Source: Methanobacteriota archaeon (GTDB lineage Archaea; Hydrothermarchaeota; Hydrothermarchaeia; Hydrothermarchaeales; JACRDW01). From it: a stretch of 6,173 nt of DNA. The DNA lies in NCBI GenBank assembly GCA_016212785.1, contig JACRDW010000030.1, positions 1 to 6,173 of the forward strand. The letters run 5' to 3'. The position numbers and the translations under genes were made by a program. Positions 1 to 6,173 of this stretch are shown here, piece after piece. The notes under the pieces were generated by a model, which worked only from the letters and a program-made list of their open reading frames with translations, was not told the DNA's origin and ran no database searches. Positions within the stretch are counted from its first letter, which is position 1, and each line of letters opens with the position of its first letter.

Positions 1-237
1 CAATGCAAGAAATCCCATGCGGACTTCGTATAGGTTGTAAAGCGCCGGAAATAAAGTTGCTTGGAAAAAACTTATGAGCTGGATATAGAAGAGCAGTCCT
101 ATGACTACTGCTGTATATGGCAGCGCTGAAGTGAACTTGCCACCATACATCTTTCTGAGTATAACAAAATGCCCAAAAACAGCTATTCCGCCGTATAGGA
201 TTATATTCAGAAGGTGCAGAAATAAATTAAAATCCAT
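1..237 (-). CDS. Unrecognised multi-pass membrane protein, N-terminal part (runs off left edge)
   Basis: An open frame starts at the ATG at 237-235 and stays open for 79 codons to the window edge, so the C-terminus is missing. The protein begins MDFNLFLHLLNIILYGG. Hydrophobic stretches at about residues 5-27 and 38-58 look like two transmembrane helices, and a third may begin near residue 74. The short loop between the first two (R28, K29, K34, with a GG at 32-33) is positively charged, which by the positive-inside rule puts it in the cytoplasm and the N-terminus outside. The start is supported by an archaeal TATA box centred about 26 bases upstream and by the absence of a Shine-Dalgarno, as expected for a leaderless mRNA. 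It does not resemble the N-terminus of a TadC/FlaJ-type platform protein, which would be the expected partner of the ATPase upstream. I do not recognise the family and assign no function. Confidence 0.7.
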   Translation of the reverse strand, partial: MDFNLFLHLLNIILYGGIAVFGHFVILRKMYGGKFTSALPYTAVVIGLLFYIQLISFFQATLFPALYNLYEVRMGFLAL

Positions 238-259
238 GCTCAGAAGTAGGTATTAGTGC

Positions 260-273
260 GATATAAATCTTTC
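260..273 (-). promoter_or_regulatory. Archaeal BRE/TATA promoter for a probably leaderless transcript
   Basis: On the minus strand, a purine-rich BRE-like GAAAG (273-269) is followed by TTTATATC (267-260), close to the archaeal TATA consensus. The TATA centre lies about 26-27 bases before the ATG at 237. Archaeal transcription usually starts about that far from the box, so the mRNA should begin at or within a few bases of the start codon. No GGAG-like ribosome site lies between box and ATG, which agrees. The box sits in the 41-base gap after the ATPase stop, so the membrane-protein gene can be transcribed independently of carB-argG-ATPase. I see no T-rich terminator on the minus strand in this gap, so read-through is also possible. 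Confidence 0.6.
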
Positions 274-278
274 TGGCA

Positions 279-1748
279 TTATTTCTCCTTTATTTTCTTC
301 ATCACCCTCTCTGGGTTTATCCTATAAGCCTGAATGAGCTTTATCACGTCACTTATCTTCCTTATTCCCTGCTTTTGCATCCAGATTAAAAGCTCTTCTC
401 TCCTTTTTAGTTCTTCCTTGTAGTCAGTGCCTCTAATCCTCAGGGCCTCTGTAAGCCCCATCTCGATTCTGCCAGGTATATTCGTGGATTTGCAGGTATC
501 TTCAGCAGGGTCGTACCGATACAGCTTGTTCAGCTTCACTGTTCCACCTCCTGCATACCTAACTTCTGAAACGTCCGTAACCCTGCGCAGCAAGCCCCTA
601 TCCTTGGTTCGCATGCCCTCAATCAGCACTATCAAGTCGAGGGAGGTAAGCATGTTGACTGGCACTTCCATGGGCGGATTTTCCACCCTTGAGATAACTT
701 CTGAAGAACTGTTTGCATGAATAGTTCCTGTAACTCCTTTGTGTCCTGTATTCATTGCGTTGAATAGAGTTCTCGCTTCTATGCCTCTAACCTCTCCCAT
801 TATTACTCTATCCGGGCGCATTCTTAAGGTATTTTTCAGCAAAATGTCAGAAGAAAGTTCCCCTTTTCCTTCAACGTTGGGCGGGCGTGTTTCTAGTCGT
901 ATCACATGCGGCAGTGGAAGGAAGAGCTCTGGAGTATCCTCAATAGTGATTATCCTCTCATTGCTTGGCACGAAGGAGCTGAGCACATTTAAAAGCGTTG
1001 TCTTGCCGCTGCTTGTGCCGCCTGCAATCAGTATATTCGGCGGGCTGTCGATACCCTCAATGCACATCCAGAGAAAGGCAGCCAACTCGGGAGACAGAGT
1101 TCTGTAATTCAGAAGGTCGATGATAGTGAGGGGGTCTTTTCTGAATTTCCTTACAGTTATCGTAGGTCCTTCTAGAGAAATTGGCGGAATGGTTGCATTC
1201 ACCCTGCTTCCGTCTGGAAGTGTGGCGTCCAGAATCGGTGTTTGAAAATCCACGTGCCTTCCTGCTGACATAGCTACTCTATCGATTATCCACTTTATCT
1301 CCTCTGCTTTTTCAAAAGTTAAGTTTGTCTCGCAGGCTCCATGCTTCCTGTGAAAAACATACACAGGTGCATTCACGCCTATAACCATTATCTCCTCCAG
1401 GTTATCATCCTCAAGAAAGAACTGCAGCACTCCGAAGCCCGTAAGCGAGTAAAGTACATGTTTGGTAATCTTTTCAATGCTTTCTTTGCTTAGGGATTTT
1501 TTCTTGAGATGCTCGTAAACAATATCAACATAGGCTAGCTTGCGTTCCTCAGTAGAAAACGGTTCTACCGTTACCTTTCCCCTCATTACTTCAAGCAATT
1601 TTTCTACTTCTTTTTTTTCTTCAGGAGACAGCACAACTTTTTCCAGCCGATATAATGGGAACTCTCTACCGCTTCTGGAGATTATTTTTACATCGCCGTA
1701 TTCTTCCAGTATTTTTTCCCCGCTTTCAAACAAACCCTCAAGTTTCAT
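279..1748 (-). CDS. Archaeal type II/IV secretion or type IV pilus assembly ATPase (GspE/FlaI/VirB11 superfamily)
   Basis: This is a cytoplasmic hexameric ATPase of the kind that powers pilus, archaellum or secretion-complex assembly from the inner face of the membrane. The 489-residue protein has an N-terminal region (about 1-95), an N-terminal T2SSE-type domain (about 96-205, including [17 protein letters not shown]), and a RecA-like core: Walker [10 protein letters not shown] at 243-251, Asp box ITIEDTPEL at 267-275, Walker [13 protein letters not shown] at 311-322 with E319, and His box [13 protein letters not shown] at 334-346. The segment [11 protein letters not shown] (357-367) and the charged helical tail are typical of archaeal members. 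No four-cysteine zinc motif of bacterial GspE is present. The ATG at 1748 is preceded by a GAGG-type site (1763-1760, 11 bases away) inside argG, and an in-frame TAA just upstream excludes a longer start. It overlaps argG by 11 bases, implying co-transcription. No TadC/FlaJ-like membrane partner or pilin is visible here. The family is clear; which machine it serves (pilus, archaellum or secretion) is not. Confidence 0.92.
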   Translation of the reverse strand: MKLEGLFESGEKILEEYGDVKIISRSGREFPLYRLEKVVLSPEEKKEVEKLLEVMRGKVTVEPFSTEERKLAYVDIVYEHLKKKSLSKESIEKITKHVLYSLTGFGVLQFFLEDDNLEEIMVIGVNAPVYVFHRKHGACETNLTFEKAEEIKWIIDRVAMSAGRHVDFQTPILDATLPDGSRVNATIPPISLEGPTITVRKFRKDPLTIIDLLNYRTLSPELAAFLWMCIEGIDSPPNILIAGGTSSGKTTLLNVLSSFVPSNERIITIEDTPELFLPLPHVIRLETRPPNVEGKGELSSDILLKNTLRMRPDRVIMGEVRGIEARTLFNAMNTGHKGVTGTIHANSSSEVISRVENPPMEVPVNMLTSLDLIVLIEGMRTKDRGLLRRVTDVSEVRYAGGGTVKLNKLYRYDPAEDTCKSTNIPGRIEMGLTEALRIRGTDYKEELKRREELLIWMQKQGIRKISDVIKLIQAYRINPERVMKKIKEK

Positions 1749-2871
1749 TTCTTTTTAACCCTCTCATACTGCGCTGGTCCGCTTTTTCATCAAAGGAAGC
1801 GGCTTCCCGGGAGTAGAGAGAGTAAGGCGATTCCCTCGTAATTATAGAGCAAGATTTGCTGTGCAGCTTCAGCTTTACTCTGCCTGTAACTCTCTCCTGG
1901 GTTTTGTCTATGAAGGCATCTAAATCCTCTCTCAAAGGCTCTGTCCACAAACCCTTGTAGACCAGCTCGCTCCACGCAGCATCCACGCTTTCCTTGAACT
2001 TCAGCTCGCTTCTCGTCAGCACAAGCTGTTCCAGCTGCTTGTGCGCAGCGAGCAGCGCAGCCGCAGCAGGACACTCATAATTTTCCCTTGCTTTAATTCC
2101 AAGAATCCTGTCCTCGATTATGTCTATTCTTCCAACTCCATGCTTTCCTGCGAGCTCATTCATTTTTACGATCAGCTCCACAGGATTCAATTTTTTTCCA
2201 TTTATTGCTACCGGCACTCCTGACTTAAATTCAACTTCCACAATTTCTGGCTCGTGCGCTTTAATTTTCGTCCATTCGTACACTTCTTCTGGAGTTGGAG
2301 TGCTCGGATTCTCCAAAATTCCTCCTTCTATGTTTCTACCCCAGAGGTTCTCGTCTATGCTGAAGGGCTTGTTCAAATCAACGGGTATAGGTACGTTCTT
2401 TTTCCGAGCGTATGCAATGCTTTCTTTTCTTGTGAGGTTGAGCTCTCTTATCGGAGCGATAATCTTCATCTCAGGAGCTTTCGAACGATACACTGCTTCG
2501 AACCTGAACTGGTCGTTTCCCTTGCCGGTGCAGCCGTGGGCCAGAGCGTCTGCTTTCTCTTTCCTTGCCACGTCAACGACCTTCGAGGCTATCAAAGGTC
2601 TCGCTAACGCGGTGCTCAAAGGATACCCCTCGTAGGACGCATTAGCTTTTATCGCCCTGAAAATATAGTCTCTCGCAAATTCTTCTCTTGCATCAATGGT
2701 ATAGTGCTTTGCCCCTAACTTTTTCGCTTTATCTCCGGCTTCCTTCAGCTCGTCCTTCGATATACCTACATCTACCGTAACCGTAACAACCTTGCAGCTG
2801 TACTTCTCCTGCAAGAGCTTTATGCAAACGCTTGTGTCCAGGCCGCCCGAATATGCAAGTACTGCCTTCAT
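1738..2871 (-). CDS. argG: Argininosuccinate synthase (EC 6.3.4.5), short C-terminus
   Basis: This cytoplasmic enzyme joins citrulline and aspartate, using ATP cleaved to AMP and PPi, to make argininosuccinate, the penultimate step of arginine synthesis. The 377-residue protein opens with the N-type ATP-pyrophosphatase loop AYSGGLDTS (6-14). Family substrate-binding segments follow in order: [16 protein letters not shown] (80-95), [14 protein letters not shown] (112-125), SIDENLWGR (171-179), GRIDIIEDR (247-255) and ENYECPAA (263-270). The ATG at 2871 is the only reasonable start: it places the ATP loop at the usual N-terminal position, and an in-frame TGA lies 24 bases upstream with no start codon between. 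It follows carB, the supplier of carbamoyl phosphate for citrulline, after 54 bases. The end is odd: after [20 protein letters not shown] the expected terminal helix is missing, leaving the protein about 20-25 residues short of the usual 395-405. The stop lies inside the next gene. The catalytic parts look intact. Confidence 0.95.
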   Translation of the reverse strand: MKAVLAYSGGLDTSVCIKLLQEKYSCKVVTVTVDVGISKDELKEAGDKAKKLGAKHYTIDAREEFARDYIFRAIKANASYEGYPLSTALARPLIASKVVDVARKEKADALAHGCTGKGNDQFRFEAVYRSKAPEMKIIAPIRELNLTRKESIAYARKKNVPIPVDLNKPFSIDENLWGRNIEGGILENPSTPTPEEVYEWTKIKAHEPEIVEVEFKSGVPVAINGKKLNPVELIVKMNELAGKHGVGRIDIIEDRILGIKARENYECPAAAALLAAHKQLEQLVLTRSELKFKESVDAAWSELVYKGLWTEPLREDLDAFIDKTQERVTGRVKLKLHSKSCSIITRESPYSLYSREAASFDEKADQRSMRGLKRNET

Positions 2872-2913
2872 TTCAATCCACTCGTCGAAATTTCATTTCA
2901 TTCATTTCTCCTC
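2872..2913 (-). promoter_or_regulatory. Shine-Dalgarno and possible 10-codon leader ORF upstream of argG
   Basis: In the gap between carB and argG the best ribosome site is GAGGAG at 2913-2908, 36 bases before the argG ATG and therefore too far to serve it directly. It precedes three close ATGs (2905, 2901, 2896). The first opens a 10-codon frame, [10 protein letters not shown], whose TGA (2875-2873) lies one base before the argG ATG. The ATG at 2896 is in the same frame; the one at 2901 stops after two codons. Just before argG itself there is only a weak GTGGAT-like sequence. Translating the leader frame could deliver ribosomes to argG by stop/start coupling. It contains no arginine run, only two CGA codons, so a classical attenuator is not obvious. 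This is an inference from sequence only. Confidence 0.3.
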
Positions 2914-2925
2914 GTGTCTTGACCC

Positions 2926-5900
2926 TTATATCCTGAAATCTTCCAGCCTCAATTCGTGCACGTGCCCTTTGTAATACTCGTTTAGCGACCTTATTGCTAT
3001 TTCGCCCTTTGAGATGCTCTCTATCGCCTTTACCGCAGCTTCTGCTCCGGTAATCGTGGTTATGTAAGGCACGCCTAAATCGACTGCGTACCTTCTTATA
3101 TAGAACCCGTCTTCGTACGGTATTTTTCCAGCGGTGGGCGTATTTATTATCAAATCCACGCTGTGCTCCATCATCCTGTCAAGAATGTTTGGAGAGCCGT
3201 CACTTATTTTCTTTACCAGCGTTGCTGCAATGCCGTGCTTTTCCAGGGTTGCAAGGGTTCCGTCTGTTGCAAGAATCTTGAATCCAAGCTCATATAATCT
3301 TTTTGCTGCCGGGGCAATTTTTTCTGCATCTTCCCTTCTAATCGAGATGAATATTCTGCCTTTCGTTGGAAGCGCGTTGCCTGCTGCGAGCTCTGCCTTG
3401 AAGAAAGCTTTCCCAAAGTCAAAGTCTATTCCCATGACCTCGCCGGTGGAGCGCATCTCTGGTCCGAGAACAGGGTCCACGCCGGGCAGCTTTACAAACG
3501 GAAATACTGATTCTTTGACAGCAACGTGGCGAATCTTGCGCTCACCGACATAGCCGAGCTCTCTCAGGCTCCTGCCCAGCATTACCTTAGCGGCAATCTT
3601 AGCCAGAGGTACGCCTACCGCCTTGCTTACGAAGGGCACAGTCCTGCTCGCCCTCGGGTTTGCCTCCAGAACATATACTGTACTTCTCTTTACTGCATAC
3701 TGAATATTCAGCAGACCTATTACATGAAGCTCTCTTGCAAGGTTTATCGTGTACTCTTTAATTTTTCTTACTATACCTCTGCTCAGAGTCTGAGGAGGAA
3801 GCACCATCGCAGAATCGCCGGAGTGAATCCCAGCATGTTCTATGTGCTCCATTATTCCGCCTATAAAAACGTCTTTTCCGTCGCTGACAGCATCCACGTC
3901 AACCTCAATCGCTTCCTGCAGGAATTTATCAACGAGCACAGGGTGCTCCTCAGAAACCTCAATCGCTTCCTGCATGTACTGCTCGAGGTGTGCCTCGTCG
4001 TAGACGATTTCCATCGCTCTTCCGCCCAGAACATAGGAAGGTCGAACTAAAACAGGATAGCCGATTCTGTTTGCGATTGCCTTTGCTTCCTTGAAAGAGA
4101 AACCTGTGCCGCATTCAGCCTGCGGTATGCGGAGCTTGTTCAAGACCTCGGCGAATCTTTTCCTGTCCTCCGCCCTGTCTATGTTGTCTGGAGAAGTTCC
4201 CAGGATTCTTATTCCTTCCTTTGCCAGAGCTCCCGCGAGGTTCAGCGGAGTCTGCCCGCCGAACTGCACGATTACGCCGTACGGCTTCTCCTTTTCAATA
4301 ACGTTGAGAACGTCCTCCAACGTGAGGGGCTCGAAGTAAAGCTTGTCAGAGGTATCATAATCAGTCGACACCGTCTCTGGATTGTTGTTTATTATAATTG
4401 CCTCAATTCCCTCTTCCCTCAAAGCAATAACGCCGTGAACGCAGGAGTAGTCAAACTCTATCCCCTGTGCAATTCGAATAGGTCCTCCACCCAGGATTAT
4501 CACTTTTTTGCGCTTCGATACTTTAACTTCATCGCTGCGCTCGTAAGTGGAATAGTAGTATGGCGTCTTTGCCTCGAACTCCGCTGCGCAGGTGTCGACC
4601 ATTTTGTACGCAGGAGCTGCAATCTTCTTTCTTTTTTCTCTTACCTCTTTTTCAGCGCATTTCAGCAGGTACGCGAGCTGGCGGTCTGAGAATCCGAGCA
4701 GCTTTGCTTTTTTGATTGCTTCGTAATCAACCTTCGCGATGCTCAAGTCTCTGAGCTTTTTTTCCATCTCCAGAATGTTTTTGATTTTGTGCAGAAAGAA
4801 AGGAGAGATATCCGTAAGCCTGTTTATCTCCCCCACGCTCATCCCAGAATTCAGTGCATCGCACACGTAGAAGATTCTTTTATCAGTCGGCTTCGTCAAA
4901 TTCTGCTTTATTACATCCAAATCGGTCTCGTATTTTCTGCCGTCTGCACATATGCCGAAGCGCTTTATATCTAGTGAGCGGATTGCCTTCTGAAGCGACT
5001 CCTCGAAAGTTCTGCCGATTGCCATCACCTCGCCTGTGCTCTTCATCTGGGTTCCAATCGTTTTATCTGCGTCTCTGAATTTGTCAAAGGGCCAGCGCGG
5101 TATTTTCGTAACGATATAATCAAGCGCAGGCTCGAAGCTTGCGGGCGTCTCCTTCGTAACGTCGTTTGGTATTTCGTCCAGCGTCATGCCGACAGCGATT
5201 TTTGCAGCGATTTTTGCAATCGGATAGCCGGTCGCTTTCGATGCGAGGGCAGAGCTCCTCGAAACTCTGGGATTTACCTCGATGACGTAGTATTCCCACT
5301 TTCTTGGATTTACTGCAAACTGTATGTTGCAGCCCCCCTCGATTTTCAGCGCCCTAATTATCCTCAGCGCTGCGCTCCTGAGGCGCTGGTGATCCTCGTC
5401 GCTCAGCGTCTGTGCAGGAGCTACGACGATGCTCTCGCCGGTGTGTATCCCCATCGGGTCTATGTTTTCCATGTTGCACACTATTATGCAGCTGTCGTTT
5501 TTATCGCGCATGACTTCATACTCGTATTCGTACCAGCCGAGCAGCGACTGTTCTATTAACACTTGATGAACCATGCTCGCTTCCAAGCCACGCTTAACCA
5601 CGCTCCTCAGCTCAGCTTCATTGTGCGCAACTCCTCCCCCCGTTCCGCCGAGCGTGTATGCCGGTCTAATTATCGCAGGATAACCAGTTTCTTTTACAGC
5701 CTCGTAAGCCCCCTCTATCGAATTCACAGCCCAGCTCTTCGGAATCGGCTCCCCTATCTCCTTCATTAAATTAGCGAATAATTGCCTGTCCTCAGCGAGC
5801 TTGATGGAGCGAACGCCTGTGCCCAGAACTTCCACGCCGCACTCCTCCAAGACCCCCATTTCTTCCAGTTTTGCAGTTATATTTAATCCTGTTTGCCCGC

Positions 5901-6171
5901 CCATTGTAGCGATAAGCCCGTTTGGCTTTTCCTTCCTTATTATCTGCGCAACGATTTCTGGCGTCAGCGGCTCAACGTAAATTATGTCTGCAATCTCCCT
6001 GTCGGTCTGAATCGTTGCGGGATTGGAATTAACCAGCACAGTTGTATAGCCTTCCTCACGGAGCGATTTGCACTCCTGCGAACCCGAGTAGTCGAACTCA
6101 GCAGCTTGACCAATTATAATCGGTCCGCTTCCGATAACTATGATTTTTTTTATGTCGGTGCGCTTTGGCAT
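2926..6171 (-). CDS. carB: Carbamoyl-phosphate synthase large subunit (EC 6.3.5.5), full-length fused form
   Basis: With the glutaminase subunit CarA, this cytoplasmic enzyme makes carbamoyl phosphate from bicarbonate, two ATP and glutamine-derived ammonia, feeding arginine and pyrimidine synthesis. At 1081 residues it matches the usual length of about 1,070 and carries both halves in one chain, unlike the split CarB of some methanogens. The carboxyphosphate half (1 to about 400) has RPAYTLGGTGGG (169-180) and metal/ATP residues Q284, E298, N300, R302. A helical oligomerisation domain spans about 400-550. The carbamoyl-phosphate half (about 555-935) has RPSYVLGGRAM (710-720), Q824, E836, N838, R840. 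The halves are visibly homologous (GSGPIIIGQAAEFDYSG at 14-30 against GGGPIRIAQGIEFDYSC at 561-577). A C-terminal MGS-type allosteric domain (about 937-1070) has ATDGT (968-972) and INTPTAGK (1009-1016), suggesting effector control. The start MPKRTDIKKI is the canonical family start. The ATG forms TAATG with the last two window bases, so an upstream gene, probably carA, may end there. It is followed by argG. Confidence 0.98.
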   Translation of the reverse strand: MPKRTDIKKIIVIGSGPIIIGQAAEFDYSGSQECKSLREEGYTTVLVNSNPATIQTDREIADIIYVEPLTPEIVAQIIRKEKPNGLIATMGGQTGLNITAKLEEMGVLEECGVEVLGTGVRSIKLAEDRQLFANLMKEIGEPIPKSWAVNSIEGAYEAVKETGYPAIIRPAYTLGGTGGGVAHNEAELRSVVKRGLEASMVHQVLIEQSLLGWYEYEYEVMRDKNDSCIIVCNMENIDPMGIHTGESIVVAPAQTLSDEDHQRLRSAALRIIRALKIEGGCNIQFAVNPRKWEYYVIEVNPRVSRSSALASKATGYPIAKIAAKIAVGMTLDEIPNDVTKETPASFEPALDYIVTKIPRWPFDKFRDADKTIGTQMKSTGEVMAIGRTFEESLQKAIRSLDIKRFGICADGRKYETDLDVIKQNLTKPTDKRIFYVCDALNSGMSVGEINRLTDISPFFLHKIKNILEMEKKLRDLSIAKVDYEAIKKAKLLGFSDRQLAYLLKCAEKEVREKRKKIAAPAYKMVDTCAAEFEAKTPYYYSTYERSDEVKVSKRKKVIILGGGPIRIAQGIEFDYSCVHGVIALREEGIEAIIINNNPETVSTDYDTSDKLYFEPLTLEDVLNVIEKEKPYGVIVQFGGQTPLNLAGALAKEGIRILGTSPDNIDRAEDRKRFAEVLNKLRIPQAECGTGFSFKEAKAIANRIGYPVLVRPSYVLGGRAMEIVYDEAHLEQYMQEAIEVSEEHPVLVDKFLQEAIEVDVDAVSDGKDVFIGGIMEHIEHAGIHSGDSAMVLPPQTLSRGIVRKIKEYTINLARELHVIGLLNIQYAVKRSTVYVLEANPRASRTVPFVSKAVGVPLAKIAAKVMLGRSLRELGYVGERKIRHVAVKESVFPFVKLPGVDPVLGPEMRSTGEVMGIDFDFGKAFFKAELAAGNALPTKGRIFISIRREDAEKIAPAAKRLYELGFKILATDGTLATLEKHGIAATLVKKISDGSPNILDRMMEHSVDLIINTPTAGKIPYEDGFYIRRYAVDLGVPYITTITGAEAAVKAIESISKGEIAIRSLNEYYKGHVHELRLEDFRI
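3901..3974. repeat. Perfect 20-base direct repeat inside carB (3901-3920 and 3955-3974)
   Basis: The same 20 bases occur at 3901-3920 and 3955-3974, 54 bases apart, so the copies are in the same reading frame. Both encode QEAIEV with identical codons, at residues 752-757 and 734-739 of CarB, in the second ATP-grasp half. The flanking bases differ immediately on both sides. The second protein copy (residues 752-757) leads into the conserved EVDVDA segment. Both stretches are similar in kind in other CarB proteins, so this is probably coincidence or local gene conversion rather than a functional DNA element. Confidence 0.85.
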
Positions 6172-6173
6172 TA

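Noticed and set aside
238..278. Possible terminator after the ATPase gene
   Set aside because: The minus strand has no T-run or stable hairpin that I can see after the stop; the gap is explained by the promoter.
427..1107. Plus-strand open frames opposite the ATPase gene (427-720 and 739-1107)
   Set aside because: They lie antisense to a strongly conserved gene, have low-complexity serine-rich translations with no recognisable domain, and no ribosome site or promoter was seen.
1611..1618. Eight-A run on the minus strand in the ATPase gene as a possible frameshift site
   Set aside because: It encodes EKKE in a lysine-rich N-terminal region, the reading frame is intact on both sides, and no alternative product is suggested. 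A similar A-run at 6151-6144 encodes the normal start of CarB.
2120..2635. Plus-strand 171-codon open frame opposite argG
   Set aside because: It is an antisense shadow of conserved ArgG motifs; the translation matches no family I know and has no supporting start signals.
3526..4050. Plus-strand 174-codon open frame opposite carB
   Set aside because: It is an antisense shadow of the second ATP-grasp half of CarB, with no independent evidence of coding.
5194..5218. 12-base tandem repeat (two units) in carB
   Set aside because: It encodes the alternating AKIAAKIA segment, which is conserved across CarB proteins, so the repeat follows from the protein sequence.

Overview
The window reads as an archaeal chromosome segment, most likely from a euryarchaeon. 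Three things point that way: an archaeal-type secretion/pilus ATPase of the GspE/FlaI/VirB11 superfamily; an archaeal promoter (purine BRE plus a TTTATATC TATA box) placed so that the next transcript would be leaderless; and compact, mostly overlapping genes on one strand. I cannot fix the lineage from sequence alone. A methanogen, ANME, Archaeoglobus or related group would all fit.

All genes are on the minus strand, so transcription runs from right to left. In that order they are: carB (6171-2926, complete, full-length fused large subunit of carbamoyl-phosphate synthetase); a 54-base gap holding a strong Shine-Dalgarno and a possible 10-codon leader ORF; argG (2871-1738, argininosuccinate synthase with an unusually short C-terminus); a secretion/pilus ATPase (1748-279) whose start lies inside the end of argG; a 41-base gap with an archaeal promoter; and the first 79 codons of an unrecognised multi-pass membrane protein (237-1) that runs off the left edge.

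carB and argG belong together. Carbamoyl phosphate made by CarAB is used with ornithine to make citrulline (and with aspartate for pyrimidines), and ArgG condenses citrulline with aspartate on the way to arginine. carA may lie just beyond the right edge, because the bases before the carB ATG form a TAATG stop/start junction. The ATPase is joined to this unit by overlap but has no evident metabolic link to it. The membrane protein appears to start its own transcription unit.

Most of the window is ordinary core metabolism. I see no mobile element, CRISPR array, RNA gene or clear new system. The points worth a second look are the argG C-terminus and its overlap with the ATPase, the leader ORF before argG, the coupling of a pilus/secretion ATPase to arginine genes, and the unknown membrane protein with its leaderless promoter.
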